Source of the DNA: RGIG3077 sp964490175
GTDB lineage: Bacteria > Bacillota > Clostridia > Oscillospirales > Ruminococcaceae
Length of the DNA: 58,021 nucleotides
Direction: 5' to 3'
NCBI GenBank assembly: GCA_964490175.1
Contig: CAZBAI010000010.1
Location: forward strand, 1-58,021
Each line of letters starts with the position of its first letter. The first letter of the stretch is position 1. Under the pieces are notes generated by a model. It was not told the origin of the DNA. It ran no database searches and saw only the letters and a program-made list of their open reading frames with translations. Made by a program: the position numbers and the translations under genes. Below, one piece after another: positions 16,270 through 23,766 of the stretch.

Positions 16270-18603
16270 TCAAAGCTCGATTGTAACAATGCCGTTTGCA
16301 GCGCTGTCAACAACAATATCGGTGTTTGCAACCTTAATTTTAAACTGCTTATCGGTCACGGTGTGCTCAACGGTAATTGTGTTTCCGCTGCGCTTTGCCG
16401 TAATATCAAGCACCTTGCAAACGTTTTTGTCATAAACGCTTGTGCAAGCCTGCTTGCCGTCTTCAAGATTATATATAACAAATTCGGCGTTTTCGACATA
16501 GTCATATTCAAAATTGCCCTTAAAATCGCCGAAGCCGATAATCGAGTTGGGTTTTGCATATGCGGGAATCTCCATATATCCGCATTTTCTTGTGATATAT
16601 TTTCCGCCCTGCACGGTATCGCCCGTGATGATATCTGTCCAAGTGCCGTTCGGAACATAAAATTCGGCAACGCCCTCTTCGCAAAGAACAGGAGCTATGA
16701 GCAAATTGTCACCGAACATATACTGCTTATCACAGTAAAGTGCGGCAGGCTCGTCGGCAAAATCAATAACCATTGCACGCATCATAGGCACGCCGACAGT
16801 TGATGTTTTTACCGCCTGATTGAAAAGATAGGGCATAAGCTTTCCTTTAAGATTTGTGAAAAATCTCAAAACATCGCAGCTTTCTTCATCAAAAAGCCAC
16901 GGAACACGGTAAGATGTGCTTCCGTGCAATCGGCTGTGCGATGACATAAGCCCGAATGCGCACCAACGTTTGTAGATATCCGGTGTTGCCGTGGCTTCAA
17001 ATCCGCCGATATCGTGACTGAAATAGCCAAATCCCGAAATGCAAAGAGATAATCCGCCGCGAATCGTTTCTGCCATTGAGCTGTATTCGGCTGAACAGTC
17101 ACCGCCCCAGTGAACGGGGAATTGCTGACCGCCTGCCGTTGCGCTTCTCGCAAACAAACAAGCGCCGTTTTCGCCGTAAAAATCTTTCAATACGTTAAAT
17201 ACGGTTTTATTATAAAGATATGCGTAATAGTTGTGCATTTTAATGGGGTCGGAGCCGTCAAAATACCGCACCTTCGTGGGTATTCTTTCGCCGAAGTCGG
17301 TCTTAATGCAGTTTACGCCCATTTCACAAAGTTTTCTGATTTTAGAAGCAAACCATTCGCAAGCCGCCGGATTTGTAAAATCGACAATTGCCATTCCGGG
17401 TTGCCACATATCGCATTGGAACACGCTTTGGTCAAGATTTTTAATGAAATATCCGTTTTTCACGCCCTCGTCAAAAAGCGCACTGCGCTGTGCGATGTAA
17501 GGATTTATCCAACAGCTGATTGAAAGTCCTCTTTCCTTAAGCCTTTTAAGCATTGCTTCGGGGTCGGGAAATTGTCGCTTATCCCACTCAAAATTTGTCC
17601 ACTCAAATTCTTTCATCCAGAAGCAGTCGAAATGGAACACCTGCAATGGTATTTCACGCTGAGCCATTCCCTCGATAAACGAAGTAACTGTTTCCTCATC
17701 ATAATTTGTTGTAAATGATGTGGAAAGCCACAATCCGAATGTATATGCCGGCGGAAGAGCGGGCTTGCCTGTCAACGTTGTATAGTTGGAAAGCACCTGC
17801 GTTAAATTTTCGCCGCCTATGATGAAATATTCAAGCTTTTCGCCGGGCACTGTGAATGATACCTTTGAAACCGTATCGGAAGCAACTTCATACGAAACCT
17901 TGTCGGAATCGTTCACAAACACGCCGTAGCCTCTTGACGATACATAAAAGGGAATGCATTTATAGCTCTGCTCAGAGCAAGTGCCGCCATCGGAATTCCA
18001 TGTTTCCACAGTCTGGCCGTTCTTGACGAATGTGGTGAATTTTTCACCGAAGCCGTAAATGCACTCGCCAACGCTCAAGGTCAGCTGCTCTCTCAAATAT
18101 GTAGTGTGCTCGTCCGCAGGATAGCTCCAAAACGTGTCGTCAGCTTGCATATCAAGCCTTTTCTGTGCGTGGAACTTGCTCTCGTTTACAATGGTAGTTG
18201 CACGCCAGCCGCCGCCGGTCAATTTTTTTTCGCCGTAATAATATTGCACGCTCCAATCCTCTTTGGAGATTACCGCCTTTGTATTGCCCGAAATGATTTC
18301 GCAATATTTTTCACAATCGTTTATCGTCGGTGTATATCCGCAATCTTCATTAAGCTCAAATTTGGGCGCATTATCGTTAAAGCCCTTATAGTGCACAATG
18401 CTTACCTTGATAACGTCCTTTGCGTATGAAGAAAATGTTATTTCAAGATTAGGTCCGCCAAGCGTCATTCCTCTGTGATAGATTTTTGACGGTGTTGCAA
18501 GAATGTTAAGCGAGTTGGCGCTGTGCGACACTTCATAGGCTTGATTTGCGTAGTTTACTTCGTATCCACGCTGATTAAGCCAAAATCCGTCTGCAAATTT
18601 CAT
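16270..18603 (-). CDS. yicI: alpha-xylosidase, GH31 (YicI-like)
   Basis: GH31 alpha-xylosidases release xylose from the non-reducing end of xyloglucan oligosaccharides such as isoprimeverose. The 777-aa protein starts at ATG 18601-18603 (MKFADGFWLNQRGYEV) after GGGGAGG. Catalytic residues are visible: nucleophile D436 in CIKTDFGER and acid/base D502 in HWGGDCSAEYSSM. QVFHFDCFWMKEFEW around residues 321-335 is the YicI-type sugar-binding loop. There is no signal peptide, so it acts on imported oligosaccharides. It is a single gene behind a promoter with a LacI-type operator. The xylose rather than glucose preference is inferred from YicI resemblance. Confidence 0.9.
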   Translation of the reverse strand: MKFADGFWLNQRGYEVNYANQAYEVSHSANSLNILATPSKIYHRGMTLGGPNLEITFSSYAKDVIKVSIVHYKGFNDNAPKFELNEDCGYTPTINDCEKYCEIISGNTKAVISKEDWSVQYYYGEKKLTGGGWRATTIVNESKFHAQKRLDMQADDTFWSYPADEHTTYLREQLTLSVGECIYGFGEKFTTFVKNGQTVETWNSDGGTCSEQSYKCIPFYVSSRGYGVFVNDSDKVSYEVASDTVSKVSFTVPGEKLEYFIIGGENLTQVLSNYTTLTGKPALPPAYTFGLWLSTSFTTNYDEETVTSFIEGMAQREIPLQVFHFDCFWMKEFEWTNFEWDKRQFPDPEAMLKRLKERGLSISCWINPYIAQRSALFDEGVKNGYFIKNLDQSVFQCDMWQPGMAIVDFTNPAACEWFASKIRKLCEMGVNCIKTDFGERIPTKVRYFDGSDPIKMHNYYAYLYNKTVFNVLKDFYGENGACLFARSATAGGQQFPVHWGGDCSAEYSSMAETIRGGLSLCISGFGYFSHDIGGFEATATPDIYKRWCAFGLMSSHSRLHGSTSYRVPWLFDEESCDVLRFFTNLKGKLMPYLFNQAVKTSTVGVPMMRAMVIDFADEPAALYCDKQYMFGDNLLIAPVLCEEGVAEFYVPNGTWTDIITGDTVQGGKYITRKCGYMEIPAYAKPNSIIGFGDFKGNFEYDYVENAEFVIYNLEDGKQACTSVYDKNVCKVLDITAKRSGNTITVEHTVTDKQFKIKVANTDIVVDSAANGIVTIEL

Positions 18604-18672
18604 ATGATTTTCCTCCCCCATTACAGGATTTTTTCGTTTTCGGTCTTTGCAAAAACCATTGCAAATCGCTTG

Positions 18673-18686
18673 TGTAACCGTTTACA
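18673..18686. promoter_or_regulatory. LacI-family/cre-like operator upstream of GH31
   Basis: TGTAACCGTTTACA fits the LacI/GalR-family palindrome TGTAAnCGnTTACA and also the general cre form. It sits about 45 nt downstream of the predicted GH31 start of transcription, where a bound repressor or CcpA would block elongation. No regulator gene of this family is in the window. Confidence 0.65.
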
Positions 18687-18734
18687 TAAGCAATGAAAAA
18701 ACAATGAGCCTTTGTCAAAAACACTCACGCTGTC

Positions 18735-18763
18735 ATTATACAATATGCAATAAAAAAAAGCAA
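18735..18763 (-). promoter_or_regulatory. promoter for GH31 alpha-xylosidase
   Basis: On the minus strand TTGCTT (18758-18763) and TATAAT (18735-18740) are 17 nt apart. The rest of the 361-nt gap before the ferredoxin gene (18764-18910) is A+T-rich and no gene was seen in it. Confidence 0.7.
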
Positions 18764-18910
18764 GTTATTTTTTGGGGCTTTAAACATTTTACACACTCGT
18801 AACATTTCATCTTTCGTTTTAAATTTTAAAAATGCGACAATTGCAATAACCTTGCCGCTTAGATATTTTGACAGATTGCGTGTAGTGCCTTGCACGACGT
18901 GCTTTAAGAA

Positions 18911-18950
18911 ACAAAAAAGAGGAGCGCTTTCACAAAAGCACCCCTCTTTT
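18911..18950 (-). terminator. terminator of the ferredoxin gene
   Basis: AAAGAGGGGTGCTTT and AAAGCGCTCCTCTTT (minus strand) pair almost fully around a short loop and are followed by TTTGTTTC. It lies 15 nt beyond the ferredoxin stop. Confidence 0.8.
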
Positions 18951-18964
18951 CGGTTTGTTTAAAA

Positions 18965-19135
18965 TTATTCCGCAACAGGTGCGCCAACGGGGCATACACC
19001 GTTGCAAGAACCGCAATCAATGCACTTGTCGGCATCGATTTCGTACTTGCCGTCACCCTCGGCAATTGCTTCTACGGGACATTCGTCAACGCAAGCACCG
19101 CACATAATGCACTCATCGGTAATTTTGTAAGCCAT
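18965..19135 (-). CDS. 2[4Fe-4S] clostridial-type ferredoxin
   Basis: This 56-aa soluble electron carrier starts at ATG 19133-19135 (MAYKITDECIMCG) behind AGAAAGGTG. Two CxxCxxCxxxCP motifs are present: C9, C12, C15, C19 and C38, C41, C44, C48. It matches the length and spacing of clostridial ferredoxins that accept electrons from pyruvate and other 2-oxoacid oxidoreductases and pass them to hydrogenases or reductases. It is monocistronic, with its own promoter and terminator. Confidence 0.95.
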   Translation of the reverse strand: MAYKITDECIMCGACVDECPVEAIAEGDGKYEIDADKCIDCGSCNGVCPVGAPVAE

Positions 19136-19187
19136 ATTTAAAAACACCTTTCTGAAAAGTTTTAAAGGCACAGCCTTTACAAACACT

Positions 19188-19216
19188 ATGATAACACACA
19201 TTTATGAACAAATCAA
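19188..19216 (-). promoter_or_regulatory. ferredoxin promoter
   Basis: TTGATT (19211-19216) and TATCAT (19188-19193) are 17 nt apart on the minus strand, about 50 nt before the ATG. Confidence 0.6.
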
Positions 19217-19239
19217 GGCTTTTTGCATTTTTTGCAAAA

Positions 19240-19266
19240 AGAAAAAGGACTTTAATAAAGCCCTTT
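19240..19266 (-). terminator. terminator after HPr
   Basis: AAAGGGCTTT and AAAGTCCTTT (minus strand) pair around a 3-nt loop and are followed by TTCTTTTTG. Confidence 0.7.
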
Positions 19267-19286
19267 CAAGAAAAAACAAAGCTCAC

Positions 19287-19559
19287 TTATCTGTTGTCAT
19301 CGACAAATCCGCTTTCAACAAGTGCAACAAGTGCGTCAACGGCAGCTTGTTCATCTGCACCGTCGGCAATGATTCTAATAGCTGTTCCGCCAACAATACC
19401 GAGTGAAAGAATGCCGAGAAGGCTCTTCGCATTCACCCTGCGCTCTTCCTTTTCTATCCAAATTGAAGACTTAAATTCGTTTGCTTTTTGGATGAAGAAA
19501 GTAGCCGGCCTTGCGTGCAACCCAACCTGATTCTGAACCATAACATCTTTAACAAACAT
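19287..19559 (-). CDS. ptsH: HPr phosphocarrier protein
   Basis: HPr carries phosphate from enzyme I to sugar-specific EIIA, and in Firmicutes its Ser46-phosphorylated form is the CcpA co-effector. The 90-aa product has both sites: H15 (VGLHARPA) and S46 (NAKSLLGILSLG). It is therefore HPr rather than Crh, which lacks H15. No ptsI lies beside it, although HPr genes in Clostridia are often solitary. Given the cre-like operator of GH31, a CcpA/HPr circuit is plausible. The start is ATG 19557-19559. Confidence 0.92.
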   Translation of the reverse strand: MFVKDVMVQNQVGLHARPATFFIQKANEFKSSIWIEKEERRVNAKSLLGILSLGIVGGTAIRIIADGADEQAAVDALVALVESGFVDDNR

Positions 19560-19694
19560 AATTGCCTCATTTCTCAGCGACGCTTTTTAATCTATAAAGC
19601 AGACGGCGCAAAAAGCATAGCAGTCGCTGTATGCACAATGCCGCACCGAAAGCCCTCTTGGGTTAAAATATATTGTGATCAAACCACTTATACT

Positions 19695-19723
19695 ATTATA
19701 CAAGTTAATATTTCCATAGTCAA
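19695..19723 (-). promoter_or_regulatory. HPr promoter
   Basis: TTGACT (19718-19723) and TATAAT (19695-19700) are 17 nt apart on the minus strand, leaving a 5' region of about 130 nt. Nothing coding was seen in the rest of the 286-nt gap up to trmD. Confidence 0.75.
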
Positions 19724-19845
19724 TCGGTTTTTGCCAAGAATTAGACGATTTAGGGCAATTTTCTCCCTCTTGTTCATAGTCGCCAATTTTAAAACGCGGT
19801 TATTTGTGCATTTTCACAACGCATTTTTTGCCGTATTATCTCACT

Positions 19846-20532
19846 TTATTTAGAAGCGTCGAGCATATCGGGTCGAAGTTGCTTTGTCAGCTCAATACTT
19901 TGCTCTCTGCGCCAGTTTTCGATATTTTTATGGTGACCGGAAAGAAGTATTTCGGGCACGGGCATATTTTCCCAAACCTCGGGGCGTGTATACTGCGGAT
20001 ACTCCAAAAGTCCGTTCCAATGGCTTTCCTCCTCAAAGCATTCGCTTGCGGGCAAAACGCCCTCGCACAGCCTTGCAATCGAATCCGTCAGCACAAGTGC
20101 GGGCAATTCGCCGCCGGTTAAAACATAATCGCCGATAGATATTTCCTCGGGAGCGATTTTATCTAAAACACGCTGGTCAACGCCCTCATAGTGACCGCAA
20201 ATAATGAGTATATCGCTTAAACACGCCAGCTCCTTAACACGCTGTTGTGTAAGTGTTTTTCCCTTTGGGGACATATATATTGTATGCGGCACACAACCGA
20301 AATCGTTACAAACGGCTTTGTAGCAATCATAGATAGGCTGTGCCTGCATGACCATTCCCTTGCCGCCGCCAAACGGCGAATCATCAACTTTGCGGTGCTT
20401 ATTTTGAGTATAGTCACGAATGTTGCGGCAATTCACTTCGATTTTGCCGTTTTTCCTTGCTCTGCCGATAATACTTTCGCTTAAAACATCAAGGCACAGT
20501 TGCGGAAAAAGCGTTGCAATTTCAATCCTCAT
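19846..20532 (-). CDS. trmD: tRNA (guanine-N1)-methyltransferase
   Basis: TrmD methylates G37 of tRNAs with G at 36, preventing +1 frameshifts. The 228-aa protein has the trefoil-knot SAM site (IIICGHYEGVDQRVL, then EISIGDYVLTGGELPALV) and the N-terminal MRIEIATLFPQ. I chose ATG 20530-20532, which overlaps the rimM stop; an upstream TTG at 20538 is open but less likely. It is the last gene of the ylxM-ffh-rpsP-khpA-rimM-trmD operon. rplS, which usually follows, is not here. Confidence 0.95.
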   Translation of the reverse strand: MRIEIATLFPQLCLDVLSESIIGRARKNGKIEVNCRNIRDYTQNKHRKVDDSPFGGGKGMVMQAQPIYDCYKAVCNDFGCVPHTIYMSPKGKTLTQQRVKELACLSDILIICGHYEGVDQRVLDKIAPEEISIGDYVLTGGELPALVLTDSIARLCEGVLPASECFEEESHWNGLLEYPQYTRPEVWENMPVPEILLSGHHKNIENWRREQSIELTKQLRPDMLDASK

Positions 20533-21049
20533 CGTCAAACAGTCCTTTCAGTGGGTTGATTGTCATAATGCCGGATTCGATATCGGTTTTTACAACAACA
20601 TCGGCAATTGCGGGGAACAGATAGTCTTTGTTTCCGCTGCGGCAGCAATAAACATCGTTTGCGCCGGTTTCGATTACATCATATATTTTTCCGTATGATT
20701 TTCCGCTGTCGCAATTTACCACTTCCATGCCGATAAGGTCGCAAATAAAATAAGTGTTTTCATCAAGGCATAATTCGTTTCTGTCAACATAAAGCGTGCT
20801 GCCACGCAATTTCTGTGCCTGTTCAACCGTGTCAACATTTTCGATCTTGGCGATAATCATATTTTTTTGAACACGTGAACGGGTGATTTTCACGCCGTTT
20901 TCGCCGTGTTTATCAAGATAGAGCAAATCAAATTCGCAAAAAAGCGACGCATCATCGCAAAGCGGCGCAATTTTCACTTCACCCTTAACTCCGTGCACCG
21001 CAACTATTTTACCGATTTCAAGATATGCCGAAAGTCTGCTTTGTGCCAT
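20522..21049 (-). CDS. rimM: 16S rRNA processing/ribosome maturation factor RimM
   Basis: RimM binds S19 and helps 30S head assembly. The 175-aa protein has the N-terminal LEIGKIVAVHGVKGEVKI motif and a PRC-barrel C-terminal half (YFICDLIGMEVVNCDSG). The start ATG 21047-21049 follows GGAG; the open frame upstream to 21127 is not RimM-like. It overlaps trmD by 11 nt. Confidence 0.94.
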   Translation of the reverse strand: MAQSRLSAYLEIGKIVAVHGVKGEVKIAPLCDDASLFCEFDLLYLDKHGENGVKITRSRVQKNMIIAKIENVDTVEQAQKLRGSTLYVDRNELCLDENTYFICDLIGMEVVNCDSGKSYGKIYDVIETGANDVYCCRSGNKDYLFPAIADVVVKTDIESGIMTINPLKGLFDDED

Positions 21050-21175
21050 ATATACATTTCTCCGCAAATTTTTTAAAGGCAATACCGCAAAAAGCCATGC
21101 GGTGCCTGCGCTGTTTTTCAAATACACAAAAGGACAGCCGAAGCTGCCCTTAATACTGCTGCAAAGCCCAAAAGC

Positions 21176-21409
21176 TTATTCGATTTCTACCATAACCTTC
21201 TGTTCGTTTCTGCTTGCGGCAGCACGCATAATTGTGCGTATTGACTTAGCGATTCTGCCCTGCTTGCCGATAATTCTGCCCATATCGTCGGGAGCAACGG
21301 AAAGATGGAATACAATAATACCCTCTTCGTTAGGCTCGTCCTGCGTTACGGTAATGGCGGTTTTGTCCTCAACAAGACCCTGAGCAATACCAATAAGTAA
21401 TTCTTTCAT
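21176..21409 (-). CDS. khpA: KH-domain RNA-binding protein KhpA (YlqC)
   Basis: This 77-aa single KH-domain protein carries the GRIIGKQGR loop (GxxG) that contacts RNA. KhpA acts with KhpB/EloR in Firmicutes and affects cell elongation and sRNA use. The start ATG follows GGAGGTAAAA. The position between rpsP and rimM is conserved in Firmicutes. Confidence 0.93.
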   Translation of the reverse strand: MKELLIGIAQGLVEDKTAITVTQDEPNEEGIIVFHLSVAPDDMGRIIGKQGRIAKSIRTIMRAAASRNEQKVMVEIE

Positions 21410-21456
21410 TTTTACCTCCGTTAGGCACAAGCGCACGGTGTGCCGTTAGTGAATGA

Positions 21457-21699
21457 TTAAAGAGCGCCGTTATCTTTAAGGATTTTCTTAACGGTGTCAG
21501 TAGGCTGTGCGCCGCTTGCAATCCACTTCTTAGCCTTTTCTGCGTCAACCTTAACAACGGAAGGCTCCTTTGTGGGATCGTAGTATCCAAGCTCCTCGAT
21601 GAATCTGCCATCTCTGGGATATCTTGAATCTGCAACAACAATTCTGTAGAAAGGTGCTTTCTTAGCGCCCATTCTTCTGAGTCTGATTTTTACTGCCAT
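21457..21699 (-). CDS. rpsP: 30S ribosomal protein S16
   Basis: The 80-aa product starts MAVKIRLRRMGAKKAPFYRI with ADSRYPRDGRFIEELGYYDP, the S16 signature. S16 is an early 30S body protein. The ATG follows GGAGG. It is located between ffh and khpA as in Bacillus. Confidence 0.97.
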   Translation of the reverse strand: MAVKIRLRRMGAKKAPFYRIVVADSRYPRDGRFIEELGYYDPTKEPSVVKVDAEKAKKWIASGAQPTDTVKKILKDNGAL

Positions 21700-21793
21700 T
21701 TATATTCACCTCCAAATTAAATTCTTGAAATTATATATTTAAAGCAGCGAATATCTGCTTAAATACCGTTAAATTTATGCCGATGATGCAAGT

Positions 21794-23140
21794 TTACATA
21801 CCGAGATTGGAAAAGTCGATTCCCCTAAAGCGTCCTCTACCCTTTTTGCCTTTCATATTTTTCAGTTGCTTCATCATTTTTTGCATTTGGTCAAACTGCT
21901 TTAAAAGCCTGTTTACATCTTCAACTTTTGTTCCGCTGCCCGCAGCGATTCGGCGTTTGCGCTTAGGGTCGATAATCGAGGGCTTTTCACGCTCTGCCTT
22001 TGTCATTGAAAGAATCATCGCTTCAACACGCAAAAACTGCCGTTCGTCGATATCGACATCTTTAATTTGCTCGCTGACGCCGGGCAACATGGAGATAACG
22101 TTTTTGATAGGGCCCATTTTCTGTATGCTTCTGAGCTGCTCTAAAAGGTCGTTCATGTCGAATTTATTTTCCTGAACACGCTTTGCAAGCTTTTCGGCAT
22201 CCTTTTCGTCAATGGTGCTTTGTGCCTTTTCGATAAGGGTCATCACATCGCCCATTCCCAATATCCTCGAAGCCATTCTTTCGGGGTGGAACTGTTCAAA
22301 ATCCTCAAGCTTTTCTCCCATGCCGACAAACTTAATGGGTTTTCCCGTAACGGAAAGAACCGACAGTGCGGCACCGCCTCTGGTATCGGAATCAAGTTTT
22401 GACATTAAAACGCTGTCAATTCCGAGCGCTTCGTCAAATGCGCTTGCAACGTTTACCGCATCCTGACCGGTCATCGCATCAACAACAAGCATAATCTCAT
22501 GCGGCTCTGTCTGCGCTTTAATTTCCTTAAGCTCGTTCATCAGCTCTGTATCTATATGCAACCGACCTGCGGTATCGAGAATAACAATGTCATTACCGTA
22601 ATCCTGTGCGTGGCGAACTGCTTTTTTCGCTATAACAACGGGGTTTATCTGCCCCATTTCAAACACCTGAACACCGGCTTTTTCACCGACGACCAAAAGC
22701 TGATTTATAGCGGCAGGTCGATAAACGTCGCACGCAACCAGCAGCGGGCGGTGTCCCTGTGATTTAAAAAACTTTGCCAGCTTTGCGCTGTGCGTAGTCT
22801 TACCGGAGCCTTGCAAACCGCACATCATAATAATGCACGGCGGCTTTGAGGGCATATTTATCTTCGCATTGGATTCACCCATTAGGGCGACCAGCTCGTC
22901 ATTTACTATCTTTATGACCTGCTGTGCGGGAGTAAGGCTGTTTAAAACTTCTTCGCCGACGGCTTTTTCGGTAACATTTGCGACAAAATCTTTAACGACC
23001 TTGTAGCTGACGTCAGCCTCCAAAAGCGCAAGTCTAACCTCACGCATAGCCTCTTTAACATCGGCTTCGCTCAGCTTTCCTCTTGATTTAAGGCGCTTGA
23101 AAACGCCGTTTAATTTTTCGGAAAGACCTTCAAATGCCAT
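21794..23140 (-). CDS. ffh: signal recognition particle protein Ffh
   Basis: Ffh binds the 4.5S/6S scRNA and signal peptides and delivers nascent chains to FtsY and SecYEG. The 448-aa protein has the N domain, the G domain (P-loop GLQGSGKTTHSAKLAKF, DTAGRLHID, TKLDSD-type MSKLDSDTRGG) and a Met-rich M domain from about residue 300 (MASRILGMGDVMTLIE, MGPIKNVISMLPG). It lies downstream of ylxM with a 48-nt gap. Confidence 0.97.
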   Translation of the reverse strand: MAFEGLSEKLNGVFKRLKSRGKLSEADVKEAMREVRLALLEADVSYKVVKDFVANVTEKAVGEEVLNSLTPAQQVIKIVNDELVALMGESNAKINMPSKPPCIIMMCGLQGSGKTTHSAKLAKFFKSQGHRPLLVACDVYRPAAINQLLVVGEKAGVQVFEMGQINPVVIAKKAVRHAQDYGNDIVILDTAGRLHIDTELMNELKEIKAQTEPHEIMLVVDAMTGQDAVNVASAFDEALGIDSVLMSKLDSDTRGGAALSVLSVTGKPIKFVGMGEKLEDFEQFHPERMASRILGMGDVMTLIEKAQSTIDEKDAEKLAKRVQENKFDMNDLLEQLRSIQKMGPIKNVISMLPGVSEQIKDVDIDERQFLRVEAMILSMTKAEREKPSIIDPKRKRRIAAGSGTKVEDVNRLLKQFDQMQKMMKQLKNMKGKKGRGRFRGIDFSNLGM

Positions 23141-23188
23141 AAATCATACCTCCTGTTTCCTGTCGGCAAACCCTCTTGCCGAAAATTT

Positions 23189-23551
23189 TCACTCCTCCAG
23201 AGAGGCAATTTGCTCAATTATCATCGAAGCGTTTCGGCTTATGCTGTTTGAATAATTATATGTTTTACACTCTGTATAAATACTTTCGGAAAGCGCCTTT
23301 ATGTTTCCAAGCGCCTTTTCATATTTGCGAAGCTTTTCGGCAAAAGCCAATTTATCTTCAAGCTCCGATAAAAGCTGCTCTCCTCTGTGAATGCTGTCGT
23401 GCACGCCCTGCCTTGTAATGCGCTCGTGTTCGGCAATTTCGGCAAGCGACATATCCTCATTGTAATATAAATCAAGAACATCACGTTGTTTTTCTGTCAG
23501 CATATCGCCGTAATAATCAAGCAAAAGAGCGTATTTATAATCCTTTGCCAA
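23189..23551 (-). CDS. ylxM: YlxM-like helix-turn-helix protein
   Basis: The 120-aa product starts with TTG 23549-23551 (MAKDYKYALLLDYYGDML), preceded by GGTGGTG. It has a sigma-70 region-4-like HTH (LTEKQRDVLDLYYNEDMSLAEIA, then ITRQGVHDSIHRGEQ) as in YlxM/UPF0122. In streptococci YlxM interacts with SRP components. It is first in the operon with ffh. GTG 23563 is an alternative start. Confidence 0.9.
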   Translation of the reverse strand: MAKDYKYALLLDYYGDMLTEKQRDVLDLYYNEDMSLAEIAEHERITRQGVHDSIHRGEQLLSELEDKLAFAEKLRKYEKALGNIKALSESIYTECKTYNYSNSISRNASMIIEQIASLEE

Positions 23552-23616
23552 AAAAATCACCACCGTTTTAAAGCTGCATCGGCAATGTAAAGCAACAAAC
23601 CTTTACATCTTCATTT

Positions 23617-23645
23617 ATTATACCCTTGTGTATTTCATTTGTCAA
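23617..23645 (-). promoter_or_regulatory. promoter of the ylxM-ffh-trmD operon
   Basis: TTGACA (23640-23645) and TATAAT (23617-23622) are 17 nt apart on the minus strand, a full consensus sigma-A promoter about 65 nt before ylxM. Confidence 0.85.
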
Positions 23646-23694
23646 GAGTTTTTTCAAAAAAATGCGCATTTTTCGCAAATTCATATTGTGTCTA

Positions 23695-23723
23695 TTGCAA
23701 AATCAAAGCGCTTAATATATAAT
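23695..23723 (+). promoter_or_regulatory. promoter for the membrane protein gene
   Basis: TTGCAA (23695-23700) and TATAAT (23718-23723) are 17 nt apart on the plus strand, divergent from the ylxM promoter. Confidence 0.7.
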
Positions 23724-23766
23724 TTACATAATACTTATGCGGAAACAAAATCGAGGTGCTATAAAA

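Noticed and set aside
18780..18910. Possible tRNA or small gene between GH31 and ferredoxin
   Set aside because: TTGACA is present on the plus strand, but no -10 at proper spacing, no frame with a start signal and no cloverleaf could be drawn.
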